Shown: positions 8,670 to 17,922 of the stretch, one piece after another
Numbering within the stretch: the first letter of the stretch is position 1
Layout: every line of letters begins with the position of its first letter
NCBI RefSeq assembly: GCF_014841115.1
Contig: NZ_JACYTP010000001.1
Span: 62,001 to 126,000, forward strand
Length of the DNA stretch: 64,000 bases
Origin: Photobacterium arenosum
Lineage (GTDB): Bacteria > Pseudomonadota > Gammaproteobacteria > Enterobacterales > Vibrionaceae
Reading direction: 5' to 3'
The notes under the pieces: generated by a model
Told to the model about the DNA's origin: nothing
What the model saw: only the letters and a program-made list of their open reading frames with translations
Databases searched by the model: none
Program-made: the position numbers and the translations under genes

Positions 8670-9950
8670 ATGGAAACCACCACCAAGACAGCCGCACCCC
8701 AACGCGGCGAGTCTCAGCAACCGGAAAAGGAAGTCTGGATAGTGTCTGCCAAGCGAACTCCTCTGGGCAGTTTTCAGGGGCAGTTTTCTTCTTTGTCGGC
8801 AACAACACTGGGGGCGTATGCGATAAAAGGCGCACTGGAAAGCATTGGTATTTTCGCCGATGAATTAGCCCCCGATCAGCCCGATGGTCTGAACATTGAC
8901 GAAGTGCTGATGGGCTGTGTACTGCCGGCCGGCTGTGGTCAGGCGCCGGCCCGTCAGGCGGCACTGAATGCCGGTTTACCCATTTCTACAGGCTGCGTGA
9001 CAGTAAATAAAGTGTGCGGATCCGGGATGAAAACCGTGATGCTGGCTGCGGATATGATCCGTGCCGGCAGTATTCACACTGCGGTGGCCGGAGGCATGGA
9101 AAGCATGACCAATGCACCGTATCTTCTTCGGCAGGCAAGGGGCGGTTTTCGCCTCGGGCATCAGACAACGGAAGACCACATTTTTCTGGATGGTTTACAG
9201 GATGCTTACGAAGGCGAACTGATGGGCGTGTATGCACAGCAGATTGCCGATGCGATGCAATTCAGCCGCGAAGACATGGATGACTGGGCTGCAATGTCAG
9301 TAGAGCGGGCGCGTCTGGCGATAGAGCATGGCTGGTTTGATCAGGAAACCTGCCCGGTGGTGGTGGCGGATCGTCGCGGGGAGCATCTGGTGAAAACCGA
9401 TGAGCACCCCAATGAAGTCGATCCGGCAAAGATCCCGCAGCTTAAGCCGGTATTTGCCAAAGACGGCACAGTGACTGCCGCTAATTCCAGCTCCATTGCC
9501 GATGGCGCAGCCGCGTTGCTGATGATGGACAGTGAAACTGCCCGCCATCATGGTTTATCGCCCATAGCGATCATTCGCGGTCAGACAACCCATGCACGCC
9601 TGCCGTCTGAATTTACCCTGGCACCGGTAGACGCCATCCGTCAGTTGCTGGATCGTCTGAACTGGTCAGTCGATGAGGTGGATCTGTGGGAAATCAATGA
9701 AGCGTTTGCGGTCGTTACGCAAATTGCGGTGCGTGAACTGCATTTAAATGCCGACAAGGTCAATATTCATGGTGGCGCCTGCGCCCTGGGGCATCCGATA
9801 GGGGCCAGTGGCGCACGAATCATCGTCAGCCTGATACATGCCCTTCGTCGACAACAGCAGGAAGACGGCGCCGTCTGCAAAGGTATTGCCTCGTTATGTA
9901 TTGGTGGCGGGGAAGCCACAGCAATCGCTATCGAATTACCGGCTCAGTAA
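8670..9950 (+). CDS. ivdA: Acetyl-CoA C-acyltransferase (thiolase) of the ivd operon
   Basis: Thiolase, 426 residues. In this operon it probably cleaves 2-methylacetoacetyl-CoA to acetyl-CoA and propionyl-CoA (isoleucine route); acetoacetyl-CoA cleavage is also possible. Seen: nucleophilic cysteine in NKVCGSGMKTVML, EINEAFAV, and the C-terminal second-cysteine motif GGACALGHPIGASGARI. The start at 8670 is chosen because GTGGAG lies 7 bases upstream; the longer frame from 8622 would read through LiuR-like operator 2. About 20 residues of polar N-terminal extension precede the core (PEKEVWIVSAKRTP). First gene of a seven-gene plus-strand operon whose order matches the ivdABCDEFG operon described in Shewanella. 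Confidence 0.9.
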   Translation: METTTKTAAPQRGESQQPEKEVWIVSAKRTPLGSFQGQFSSLSATTLGAYAIKGALESIGIFADELAPDQPDGLNIDEVLMGCVLPAGCGQAPARQAALNAGLPISTGCVTVNKVCGSGMKTVMLAADMIRAGSIHTAVAGGMESMTNAPYLLRQARGGFRLGHQTTEDHIFLDGLQDAYEGELMGVYAQQIADAMQFSREDMDDWAAMSVERARLAIEHGWFDQETCPVVVADRRGEHLVKTDEHPNEVDPAKIPQLKPVFAKDGTVTAANSSSIADGAAALLMMDSETARHHGLSPIAIIRGQTTHARLPSEFTLAPVDAIRQLLDRLNWSVDEVDLWEINEAFAVVTQIAVRELHLNADKVNIHGGACALGHPIGASGARIIVSLIHALRRQQQEDGAVCKGIASLCIGGGEATAIAIELPAQ

Positions 9951-10009
9951 TTATTCGTGCCTGGCAGCGGTGACGCCAGCTATGGAAAGACAGGTGAGAG
10001 GACGTGAAA

Positions 10010-11506
10010 ATGATTGAGAAAGTACCTCTGTTTATTGAAGGAAAATTTTGCCAGTCGCAGTCAGATGAATGGATTGATGTGACTAACCCCGCGACCAACG
10101 AGGTCATCGCCCATCTGCCTTGCGCGCTGACATCCGAGATCGATAAAGCCATCGCCAGTGCCAAAGCCACCTTTGAGAAATGGAAAACTGTGCCCGTGCC
10201 TGAACGGGCCAGACTGATGCTGAGTTACCAGCAACTGCTCAAAGCACACCATGATGAATTGGCCTGTTTGCTCTCCAGTGAAACCGGCAAAATTCTGGCC
10301 GACGCCAAAGGGGATGTCTGGCGCGGAATTGAAGTGGTTGAACAGGCGGCAAACATTGCCAGCCTGATGATGGGTGAAACCACTGAAAATGTCGCCACTA
10401 ACATCGATACTTACTCGCTGATTCAGCCACTGGGTGTTTGCAGCGGTATTACGCCGTTCAACTTCCCGGCCATGATCCCGCTTTGGATGTTCCCTTTGGC
10501 TATCGCTGCCGGTAATACCTTCATACTTAAACCTTCCGATCAGGTGCCTCTGACATCAGTCAGGCTGGCTGAATTGTTCGAACAAGCCGGTGCGCCTCCC
10601 GGTGTGCTGCAGGTCGTACATGGCCGCAAAGCCCAGGTTGATCATCTGCTGGAACATCCGGATATCCGTACTGTGTCTTTTGTCGGCTCAGTGCCGGTCG
10701 CACGCTATATCTATCAAACCGGTACACACAATCTGAAACGTGTTCAGGCGTTCGCGGGTGCGAAGAACCATCTGGTTGTCATGCCTGATGCGAACAAAGA
10801 ACAGGTGATCAACAATCTGGTGGGGGCGTCCGTCGGGGCGGCTGGTCAACGTTGTATGGCAATTTCGGTTGCCGTGTTTGTTGACGGTGCAAAAGCCTGG
10901 ATTCCCGAACTGAAAGAAGCCATGGCAGCCATGAAGCCCGGCGGCTGGGATGAGGAAGATGCCGCTTACGGTCCTCTGATCAGCGCGGAGGCCAAAACGC
11001 GGGTACTGCGACTGATTCAGGAAGGCAAAGCGCAAGGGGCGGTGTGCGAGCTGGATGGTACTGAATGCACAGTGAAAGATTACCCGAATGGTAACTGGGT
11101 CGGGCCGACGTTATTCAGTGGCGTCACCCCGGAAATGAGCATTTACCGCGAGGAAATTTTTGGTCCTGTGCTGGTCTGTGTCGAAGCGGCTTCGCTTGAA
11201 GAAGCGATTGCACTCATCAATAACAACCCTTACGGAAACGGGACGTCTATTTTCACCGCCAACGGCGCGGCGGCGCGCAAGTTTCAGCATGAGATTCAGG
11301 TTGGTCAGGTGGGTATCAATGTGCCGATTCCTGTGCCATTGCCTTTCTTTTCATTCACGGGCTGGCGCGGCAGTTTCTATGGTGACTTACATGCTTATGG
11401 CAAGCAGGCCGTCCGTTTTTACACCGAGACCAAAACGGTGACAGCGCGGTGGTTTGATGACGACATCCCGAAAGGCCCTAACCTGACCATAAATATGGAT
11501 CATTGA
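10010..11506 (+). CDS. mmsA: Methylmalonate-semialdehyde dehydrogenase (CoA-acylating)
   Basis: Converts methylmalonate semialdehyde, NAD and CoA to propionyl-CoA, the end of valine catabolism. Aldehyde dehydrogenase fold of 498 residues with [33 protein letters not shown], and the catalytic cysteine in [11 protein letters not shown] (residue 282). The MmsA type is marked by the conserved GQRCMA loop and by [21 protein letters not shown] near the C-terminus. ATG 10010 has GAGAGGA 7 bases upstream; GTG 10004 is an in-frame alternative adding two residues. It corresponds to ivdB of the Shewanella operon. Confidence 0.95.
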   Translation: MIEKVPLFIEGKFCQSQSDEWIDVTNPATNEVIAHLPCALTSEIDKAIASAKATFEKWKTVPVPERARLMLSYQQLLKAHHDELACLLSSETGKILADAKGDVWRGIEVVEQAANIASLMMGETTENVATNIDTYSLIQPLGVCSGITPFNFPAMIPLWMFPLAIAAGNTFILKPSDQVPLTSVRLAELFEQAGAPPGVLQVVHGRKAQVDHLLEHPDIRTVSFVGSVPVARYIYQTGTHNLKRVQAFAGAKNHLVVMPDANKEQVINNLVGASVGAAGQRCMAISVAVFVDGAKAWIPELKEAMAAMKPGGWDEEDAAYGPLISAEAKTRVLRLIQEGKAQGAVCELDGTECTVKDYPNGNWVGPTLFSGVTPEMSIYREEIFGPVLVCVEAASLEEAIALINNNPYGNGTSIFTANGAAARKFQHEIQVGQVGINVPIPVPLPFFSFTGWRGSFYGDLHAYGKQAVRFYTETKTVTARWFDDDIPKGPNLTINMDH

Positions 11507-11530
11507 TGATTACCTGTGCCGGAGTAAGCG

Positions 11531-12685
11531 ATGGATTTTGAACTCAATGAAGATCAGCGTGCCTTTGAAGAAGCAGCACGTCAGTTTGCCAGGGAGCAGT
11601 TATTACCTATGGCTGCCAGCTGGGACGAAACCTCTACTTTCCCCAAGGATGTGTTGCGTCAGGCCGGTGAAATGGGATTTCTCAGCCTGTATACACCGCC
11701 GGAGCAAGGTGGCATGGGGCTGAATCGGCTGGATGCCTCCGTCATCTTTGAACAATTGGCGATGGGCTGCACCTCAACCACAGCGTTTATGACGATACAC
11801 AATATGGTGAGCTGGATGGTTGCCAGTTTCGCGACCGATCAGGCCAGAACTGAATGCTGCCCGAAACTGAGCTGCGGTGAATGGCTCGGATCTTATTGTC
11901 TGACTGAAGCTAACGCAGGTTCTGATGCGGCATCGCTGACGACCAAGGCGGTGCGTATAGGGGATCATTATGAGATCTCTGGCGCTAAAGCCTTTATTTC
12001 CGGTGCCGGAGATACGGACTTGCTGATTGTGATGGCCCGAACCGGTGAAGCCGGGCCTGACGGCATCTCGGCGTTCATAGTGCCGGCCGGTGCTGAGGGC
12101 ATCAGCTATGGCCGCAAAGAGCCTAAGCTGGGCTGGCACAGCCAGCCAACACGCGCGGTGACATTCGATAAAGTCCGGATTCCGGCTTATTACCTGTTAG
12201 GTGAAGAAGGCCAGGGATTCAGATTCGCCATGAAAGGCCTGGATGGCGGCCGGATCAACATAGCAACCTGCTCCGTGGGTACCGCGCAGCAGGCGCTGAA
12301 TCTGGCCCGCCAGTACATGACAGAGCGCAAACAGTTTGGCAAACCGCTGGCTCACTTTCAGGCCCTGCAATTCAAACTGGCCGATATGGCGACTGAACTG
12401 GTGGCGGCCCGTCAGTTGGTGCGATATGCCGCCAGCAAGCTGGATCGCGGCGATCCGGAAGCGACGGCGTATTGCGCTATGGCAAAACGCTTTGCAACCG
12501 ATGTGGGTTTTGCGGTCTGTGATCAGGCGTTGCAGCTCTATGGCGGCTATGGCTATATCCAGGAATATCCGATTGAACGCCATTTCCGCGATGTGCGGGT
12601 ACATCAGATTCTGGAAGGAACCAATGAAATCATGCGCTTGATCATCGCGCGCCGGTTATTGAACGACGATACTGCACTGCTTTGA
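11531..12685 (+). CDS. ivdC: Acyl-CoA dehydrogenase, likely isobutyryl/2-methylbutyryl-CoA dehydrogenase
   Basis: FAD-dependent acyl-CoA dehydrogenase of 384 residues. It shows YCLTEANAGSDAASL, GAKAFISGAGDTDLLIVMAR, and the C-terminal LYGGYGYIQEYPIERHFRDV followed by ILEGTNEIMRLI, where the EGTNE glutamate is the usual catalytic base. Its place between mmsA and an enoyl-CoA hydratase in a valine/isoleucine operon indicates oxidation of isobutyryl-CoA to methacrylyl-CoA and probably of 2-methylbutyryl-CoA to tiglyl-CoA. GGAG lies 6 bases before the ATG, and 24 bases separate it from mmsA. Substrate preference is inferred from context. Confidence 0.9.
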   Translation: MDFELNEDQRAFEEAARQFAREQLLPMAASWDETSTFPKDVLRQAGEMGFLSLYTPPEQGGMGLNRLDASVIFEQLAMGCTSTTAFMTIHNMVSWMVASFATDQARTECCPKLSCGEWLGSYCLTEANAGSDAASLTTKAVRIGDHYEISGAKAFISGAGDTDLLIVMARTGEAGPDGISAFIVPAGAEGISYGRKEPKLGWHSQPTRAVTFDKVRIPAYYLLGEEGQGFRFAMKGLDGGRINIATCSVGTAQQALNLARQYMTERKQFGKPLAHFQALQFKLADMATELVAARQLVRYAASKLDRGDPEATAYCAMAKRFATDVGFAVCDQALQLYGGYGYIQEYPIERHFRDVRVHQILEGTNEIMRLIIARRLLNDDTALL

Positions 12686-12766
12686 ATCGTTGTGCTCAGT
12701 CCACAGGCAAGAAGTTACCCAAACTACGTAATCACAGAGTACGCAATTAAAGATAAAGAGGGCGGG

Positions 12767-13564
12767 ATGATGCACCCACTGACACAAACAAACGGCCCGA
12801 TTGAAGTGACGATTGATGGCCATGTTGCAGTACTGACCATGAATAATCCGCCAGCTAACACCTGGACGGCAGACAGTCTTCATCAGCTGAAATCTCTGGT
12901 CGAAGCACTGAATGCAGACAAATCCATTTATGCCTTGGTGCTGACGGGAAAAGGTGAGAAATTCTTTTCTGCCGGTGCCGATCTCAAACTCTTTGCCAGC
13001 GGCGATAAAGGCGTGGCAACTGACATGGCGTATTGCTTCGGTCAGGCCTTTGAAACATTGTCGTCGTACCGGGGTGTCTCGATTGCTGCGATTAACGGTT
13101 ATGCAATGGGCGGTGGCCTTGAAGTGGCGTTAGCCTGCGACATCCGCATTGCTGAGGCCCATGCGGTGATGGCATTGCCGGAAGCCAGTGTTGGCCTGCT
13201 TCCTTGCGCTGGTGGTACGCAGAATCTGGCCTGGCTGGTGGGTGAAGGCTGGGCAAAACGTATGATTTTGTGTGGTGAGCGGGTGGGCGCCTCGCAGGCG
13301 CTGGACATCCGTCTGGTTGAAGAAGTGGTGGCGTCAGGGCAAGGGCTGGAGACGGCAATGAAACTGGCGGCGGAAGTGGCTAACCAGTCCCCGACAGCGG
13401 TCACAGCCTGTAAGGCATTGATACAGCAAGCAAGGTTTGCGCCTTTACATCAGGGGCTCATTCAGGAAAGGGAGCGTTTTGTCCGCCTGTTTGATACAGC
13501 CGATCAACAAGAAGGCGTGAATGCGTTTCTGGAGAAACGTGCACCTGTCTGGAAAAACGAATAA
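12767..13564 (+). CDS. ivdD: Enoyl-CoA hydratase of valine/isoleucine catabolism
   Basis: Crotonase-family protein of 265 residues that probably hydrates methacrylyl-CoA and tiglyl-CoA. Oxyanion-hole motifs are KFFSAGADLKLF and GYAMGGGLEVALACDIRI; the catalytic region MALPEASVGLLPCAGGTQNL is intact. The ATG at 12767 follows GAGG; the same frame extends upstream to 12692 without a start signal. Its end overlaps the open frame of the next gene, but the likely start of that gene lies about 95 bases downstream. Confidence 0.9.
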   Translation: MMHPLTQTNGPIEVTIDGHVAVLTMNNPPANTWTADSLHQLKSLVEALNADKSIYALVLTGKGEKFFSAGADLKLFASGDKGVATDMAYCFGQAFETLSSYRGVSIAAINGYAMGGGLEVALACDIRIAEAHAVMALPEASVGLLPCAGGTQNLAWLVGEGWAKRMILCGERVGASQALDIRLVEEVVASGQGLETAMKLAAEVANQSPTAVTACKALIQQARFAPLHQGLIQERERFVRLFDTADQQEGVNAFLEKRAPVWKNE

Positions 13565-13628
13565 TACAGAAAGACTGGATGTCGTGTCCGCCACAATGGT
13601 TCTGGCAGACACGCAGGATGGAAAGATC

Positions 13629-13673
13629 ATGAATGGAGAATTCATGAATGGAGAGATCATGACAGGAACAATG
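13629..13673 (+). repeat. Tandem start-codon/ribosome-binding-site repeat
   Basis: Two 15-base units, ATGAATGGAGAATTC and ATGAATGGAGAGATC, are followed by a diverged ATGACAGGAACA and then ATG. Each unit holds an ATG plus a GGAG-like site placed for the next ATG, so three or four in-frame initiation signals stand in series. Confidence 0.75.
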
Positions 13674-14810
13674 AAATTTAACGAGCTGGAATGTGCAGAC
13701 GGCTCCCGTATTGGTGTCGCGGCACTGGAAAACCCCGCAGCACTGAATGCACTGACACTGCCAATGCTCAAGCAGTTAAGCACTCAACTGGCTGACTGGG
13801 AAAATGACAGCAATATCGCGTGTGTTTTTCTTCACAGCGAGCACAGCAAAGCCTTTTGCGCCGGCGGTGACGTGCGCGCCATGTACCATGCCATGATTGA
13901 AGCCGATGCCCACAAGCAGGCCGGCGAAAGCGGCGCATCGCCTGAAGCTTTTCTGACTGAGTATTTCAGTGTTGAGTATCGCTGTGATTATCAGATTCAT
14001 CAGTACAAAAAACCGCTCATCGTATGGGGTGAAGGCATTGTGATGGGCGGCGGAATCGGCCTGTATATGGGGGCGAGCCACAGGGTAGTGACGCCGACCA
14101 GCCTACTGGCGATGCCGGAAGTCACGATTGGCTTGTATCCGGATGTTGGTGGCACCTGGTTTCTGAATCAGTTACCTCCCGGCATTGGCCTGTTTTTGGG
14201 GCTGACGGGGGCACGTGTGAATGCCAGCGATGCCCTCGATCTGAAAATGGCGGATTACATTTTATTGTCTGAGCACAAACAGGCCGTGCTTTCCGGTTTG
14301 CAGGCGATTGACTGGCAGCAGGCTGGGGAATCAGACCTGGCGGTCACAGCGTGTTTGGGCCAATTAGCGGAAGCCGCGAAACCAGCATGGCCGCCCAGCC
14401 AGATGATCCCGTACTTTCCTCAGATTCAGGCTGCCAGCGTAGGGCGAGACCTGAACGAAATCTGTCAGCAAATTCAGGCCATTGACGGCTTAGGTACCTG
14501 GCTGGAAACCGCGAAATCAACCCTGAAACAGGGCAGTCCGGTTACGGCGCATATTTGCTACCGGCAAATGACGGACTACAAAGCCCTTTCTCTGGCTGAT
14601 TGTTTCCGCCTTGAGCTTGGTTTATCTGTTCGCTGCGGCATGCTGGGCGAGTTTCAGGAAGGCGTCCGGGCACGATTGATTGATAAGTGCGGCGAACCGA
14701 AATGGATTTTCTCCAATGTGTCGGCAGTAGATAGCAGCGTGATTGATGATCTCTTTGCACCCATGTGGAGTGATGATGATCACCCGCTGCGCAACTTAGG
14801 CGCAGAGTAA
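13659..14810 (+). CDS. ivdE: 3-hydroxyisobutyryl-CoA hydrolase
   Basis: Removes CoA from 3-hydroxyisobutyryl-CoA, the step peculiar to valine breakdown. It is a crotonase-fold enzyme, about 383 residues, with the larger size of the HIBCH subfamily: HSKAFCAGGDVRAMYH, GIVMGGGIGLYMGASHRVV, MPEVTIGLYPDVGGTWFLN, and the C-terminal EFQEGVRARLIDK. The start is ambiguous: ATGs at 13629, 13644, 13659 and 13671 are in frame, and 13644, 13659 and 13671 each follow a GGAG- or AGGA-like site because the region contains a 15-base tandem repeat. I chose 13659 for its GGAGAGA. The C-terminal third is variable, as is normal in the family. Confidence 0.9.
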   Translation: MTGTMKFNELECADGSRIGVAALENPAALNALTLPMLKQLSTQLADWENDSNIACVFLHSEHSKAFCAGGDVRAMYHAMIEADAHKQAGESGASPEAFLTEYFSVEYRCDYQIHQYKKPLIVWGEGIVMGGGIGLYMGASHRVVTPTSLLAMPEVTIGLYPDVGGTWFLNQLPPGIGLFLGLTGARVNASDALDLKMADYILLSEHKQAVLSGLQAIDWQQAGESDLAVTACLGQLAEAAKPAWPPSQMIPYFPQIQAASVGRDLNEICQQIQAIDGLGTWLETAKSTLKQGSPVTAHICYRQMTDYKALSLADCFRLELGLSVRCGMLGEFQEGVRARLIDKCGEPKWIFSNVSAVDSSVIDDLFAPMWSDDDHPLRNLGAE

Positions 14811-14864
14811 TACCTGCACCCAACGCATAGAGCCGTGCTTACAGAGTCTGAACAGGAGTGTGTT

Positions 14865-15779
14865 ATGGCAGCAATAGCATTTATTGGATTAGGCAACATG
14901 GGCAGCCCGATGGCGAGGAATTTACTCAGCGCGGGTTATCACGTCAATGTTTACGATATCAATACTGATGCGGCTCGTAAGCTGGAAAAAGAGGGGGCTA
15001 AGGTGGCGTCCTCTTTAAAAGAAGCAGTGGCCGGAGCGGATACCGTGATCACCATGCTGCCGGCAGGTCAGCATGTCCATGATGTCTATCTGGGGCCAAA
15101 AGGACAGCCTGAAGCCGGCCTGTTCAATCTGGTTTCATCCGGCACTTTTCTGATTGACTCTTCCACTATTGATCCCGCAACGGCAAAAGAAGTGGCCAGC
15201 CATGCCCAGCAGCATCAGCTGGAGTTTGTTGATGCTCCTGTCTCTGGCGGTGTTGCCGGTGCAGAAGCCGGTACGCTGACATTCATCGTCGGTGGAACGG
15301 ATTCAGCTTTTCATCGCGCCGAAGCGGTTCTGCAGCATGTGGGAAAAAATATTTTCCATGCGGGACCGGCCGGTGCCGGGCAGATGGCAAAAATCTGTAA
15401 TAACCTGATGCTGGCCGTTCAAATGGCGGGTGCCTGTGAAGCGATTAATCTGGGCATGGAAAACGGATTGGATCCCAAGGTGCTGTCGGACATCATGCTG
15501 CAAAGCTCCGGCCGTAACTGGGTACTGGAGCTTTACAACCCTTGTCCTGGGGTGATGGACAAGGCACCTGCCAGTAAAGGTTATCAGCCTGGGTTTATGA
15601 GTAAACTGATGCTCAAAGATTTGGGATTAGGCATGGATGCTGCACTGCAAAGTCAGACGTCGGTGCCAATGGGAGCACTGGCTCGCAATCTGTATGCGTT
15701 TCATAATGCGAACGGCAATGAACAGCGCGATTTTTCCAGCCTGTTTGAGTTTTATCACGGTGAAGTAAAACAACATTAA
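14865..15779 (+). CDS. mmsB: 3-hydroxyisobutyrate dehydrogenase
   Basis: NAD-dependent oxidation of 3-hydroxyisobutyrate to methylmalonate semialdehyde, feeding MmsA. 304 residues with the Rossmann motif AFIGLGNMGSPMARNLL at the N-terminus, the substrate loop DAPVSGGVAGAEAGTL, and the catalytic-lysine helix GAGQMAKICNNLML. ATG 14865 follows AGGAG by 6 bases; the frame extends 10 codons upstream without a signal. Corresponds to ivdF. Confidence 0.95.
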   Translation: MAAIAFIGLGNMGSPMARNLLSAGYHVNVYDINTDAARKLEKEGAKVASSLKEAVAGADTVITMLPAGQHVHDVYLGPKGQPEAGLFNLVSSGTFLIDSSTIDPATAKEVASHAQQHQLEFVDAPVSGGVAGAEAGTLTFIVGGTDSAFHRAEAVLQHVGKNIFHAGPAGAGQMAKICNNLMLAVQMAGACEAINLGMENGLDPKVLSDIMLQSSGRNWVLELYNPCPGVMDKAPASKGYQPGFMSKLMLKDLGLGMDAALQSQTSVPMGALARNLYAFHNANGNEQRDFSSLFEFYHGEVKQH

Positions 15780-15796
15780 AGTGAAAGGAGATCAGT

Positions 15797-16555
15797 ATGG
15801 ATCTACGAAATGCTGTGATTGCAATCACCGGTGCTGGTCAGGGATTAGGGCAAATGATGGCCGTGACGCTGGCTCAGGCCGGTGCTGACCTGGCCTTGAT
15901 AGATCTCAATCAGGAAGGCCTCGCGCAGACGCGAACTCAATGCCAGATGTTAAGCAGCAAAGCGTTGACCTATGCAGCGGATGTCACTCAGGAAAGCCAG
16001 GTTGAGCGGGCATTCGATCAGATCATTGACGATTTTGGTCAGTTGGACGGCTTAGTGAACAATGCCGGTATTCTGCGTGACGGCTTGCTGGTAAAAGTGA
16101 AAGAGGGCGAAGTAACAAAAATGTCCCTTGAGCAGTTCAATGCCGTGATGACAGTCAACAGTACAGGGACTTTTCTCTGTGGGCGTGAAGCTGCTGCCCG
16201 TATGATCCAGACGCAACGGCCTGGGGTGATTATTAATATTTCCAGTGTCGCCAGAGCCGGAAATTTTGGTCAGTCCAACTATGCTGCTTCCAAAGCCGCA
16301 GTAGCTACTATGGCTGTTTGCTGGGCAAAAGAGTTGGGACGTTATGGCATTCGCGCCGCGGCTATCGCGCCGGGAGTCGTCAGAACGGCAATGGCTGATC
16401 AAATGCCGCAGGAAGCGATAGACAGGCTTGAGAAAATGATCCCGTTAAAGCGTGTTGGTCAGGCCAAAGAAATTGCTCATGCGGTGAAATTTATTCTGGA
16501 AAATGACTATTTTACCGGGCGGGTGCTGGAAGTGGATGGCGGCATGAGAATGTAG
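15797..16555 (+). CDS. ivdG: Short-chain dehydrogenase, likely 3-hydroxy-2-methylbutyryl-CoA dehydrogenase
   Basis: Classical SDR of 252 residues: cofactor motif TGAGQGLGQMMA, NNAGILRDG, catalytic serine in NISSVARAGN and the YAASK tetrad, and the C-terminal GRVLEVDGGMRM. FabG-like by sequence, but as the last gene of a complete ivd operon it most likely oxidises 2-methyl-3-hydroxybutyryl-CoA in isoleucine catabolism, handing 2-methylacetoacetyl-CoA to the thiolase at 8670. AAAGGAG precedes the start, 17 bases after mmsB. A hairpin terminator follows at 16591. Confidence 0.85.
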   Translation: MDLRNAVIAITGAGQGLGQMMAVTLAQAGADLALIDLNQEGLAQTRTQCQMLSSKALTYAADVTQESQVERAFDQIIDDFGQLDGLVNNAGILRDGLLVKVKEGEVTKMSLEQFNAVMTVNSTGTFLCGREAAARMIQTQRPGVIINISSVARAGNFGQSNYAASKAAVATMAVCWAKELGRYGIRAAAIAPGVVRTAMADQMPQEAIDRLEKMIPLKRVGQAKEIAHAVKFILENDYFTGRVLEVDGGMRM

Positions 16556-16590
16556 TCAGCGTTGCTCTGTTTGATCAGAATTCAGGTAAT

Positions 16591-16616
16591 ACGGGCCAGT
16601 TATGGCCCGTCAATTA
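16591..16616 (+). terminator. Hairpin at the end of the ivd operon
   Basis: Perfect 8-bp stem ACGGGCCA/TGGCCCGT (16591-16598 with 16603-16610) with a tetraloop, followed by an AT-rich tail but no long T run, so termination may be partial. Confidence 0.55.
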
Positions 16617-16641
16617 TTGGTCCGTAAAGTATGTCGATAAA

Positions 16642-16761
16642 CTAGGGGCCGTACACGATGGCGTACAAGGCGAGCCCGCCACCAATGACCAGCATCAGCA
16701 GCGACAGGTAGACAGTGATTTTAGTCAGTAGTGACATCCATTTAGGCTGGGTATCGGGCAT
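16642..16761 (-). CDS. Small single-span membrane protein, 39 aa
   Basis: A 39-codon frame with a polar N-terminus (MPDTQPKWMSLLTK) and one continuous hydrophobic segment (VYLSLLMLVIGGGLALYAIV) ending at Y-G-P-stop. The glycine-containing membrane helix and conventional polar start look like a genuine membrane peptide rather than chance. The ribosome binding site is weak (GAAGA about 10 bases upstream). It stands alone between the ivd operon and a LysR gene, on the same strand as the LysR gene. No family recognised. Confidence 0.5.
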   Translation of the reverse strand: MPDTQPKWMSLLTKITVYLSLLMLVIGGGLALYAIVYGP

Positions 16762-16841
16762 AGTTTTAATATCTTCGGGTTAGTGCGTATGACATTTTTC
16801 TGTCGCGGGACAATGCCACAAAATAAACCGGCAGGCGAGTG

Positions 16842-17765
16842 CTATTCACATTTGATTGCAGTTTTCATCATTGTGATTCCGTGAGGTTTGTCCATCGGCT
16901 GTGAATCACATGGAATCACGGGCGGATTGCGTTGAAACGCATGGCTGATCGACTTTGCATACTGGGCCGTCAGCCGGGACTGTGACCGGGATGCCAGTGC
17001 CAGCACGATATCAATATTCGGCAGCGATGGCAGCCAATCGGCATGCAGAACCCGTAAATCTGGCGACATACTGCTTCGTGCCATTGCCCCGATGGCCAGT
17101 CCGGCCCGCACCATACCGCGTTGTGCTGTTGCACTGCTGCTGCAACTGATCAGATCAAAGCTGATTTCCTGTTTCATCAAACCATCCAGCGCCGCCGCAT
17201 GAAATTTACAATCTGCCTGGAAAAGAGCAATGGGCAGTGGACGACGATGAAGTAAATCGGTTTGCGATGTGCCGTACCACACTCCCTGATCATGCATCAG
17301 AAAGTGGCCTTCTTCCGAGTCTGGATGGCGTGTCAGCATGGCGGCATCTAATTCGCCTTTATCCATCAGTTGCCTTAAACGCACGCTGGATGCACAGGTG
17401 ACATGTATCTGAACCGGACCAAGTTGTTCGCGAATCAGGAAAACAAGGTGCGGCAGCAAGGTTTCAGCATAATCATCCGGGCAACCGATCAGCAAAGGTT
17501 GGGTGTCTGTATTCGATTTCAGGCTGGATACTGCCTCGTCATGCAGGCTTAACAAGCGGCGGGCATAGCTTGCTAATTGTTGCCCCTCGTGAGTCAGCAC
17601 CAATTGACGACCTTCACGCTGAAACAGGCATTTATCTAGTTCCTGTTCCAGTTTTTTCATCTGCATACTGATAGCAGACTGTGTTCTGAAAGTCTGTTTT
17701 GCTGCCCGGGTGAAGCTCCCAGTATCGATAAAAGCGAGAAAGCTGCGCAGCGCATCAATATCCAT
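16842..17765 (-). CDS. LysR-family transcriptional regulator
   Basis: 307 residues. The N-terminal winged helix (residues 1-60) has the canonical LysR pattern: LRSFLAFIDTGSFTRAAKQT, then TQSAISMQMKKLEQELDKCL and FQREGRQLVLTHEGQQL. The C-terminal effector-binding domain follows, with GCPDDYAETLLPHLV near residue 95. The gene stands alone apart from the 39-aa peptide downstream. The divergent side carries only the terminator of the yiaA-like gene, so no target is evident. The last 20 residues are poorly conserved-looking and basic. Confidence 0.9.
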   Translation of the reverse strand: MDIDALRSFLAFIDTGSFTRAAKQTFRTQSAISMQMKKLEQELDKCLFQREGRQLVLTHEGQQLASYARRLLSLHDEAVSSLKSNTDTQPLLIGCPDDYAETLLPHLVFLIREQLGPVQIHVTCASSVRLRQLMDKGELDAAMLTRHPDSEEGHFLMHDQGVWYGTSQTDLLHRRPLPIALFQADCKFHAAALDGLMKQEISFDLISCSSSATAQRGMVRAGLAIGAMARSSMSPDLRVLHADWLPSLPNIDIVLALASRSQSRLTAQYAKSISHAFQRNPPVIPCDSQPMDKPHGITMMKTAIKCE

Positions 17766-17853
17766 AAGCGTCCCTGACGAAAATCCATCTACATGTAAGA
17801 GTCAGGCAAGCATACAGCGAGTGTGGCCAGAATGTCACTAAGCCAAAAGCAGC

Positions 17854-17885
17854 AAAAACACAGGCAGCCATGAGGGCTGCCTGTG
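17854..17885 (-). terminator. Rho-independent terminator of the yiaA-like gene
   Basis: An 11-bp stem CACAGGCAGCC/GGCTGCCTGTG (17859-17869 with 17875-17885) followed on the minus strand by TTTTTGCTGCTTTT. Confidence 0.8.
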
Positions 17886-17922
17886 ATCGTGACAGGGAGG
17901 GATAGAGTTGAGAGACAGACTA

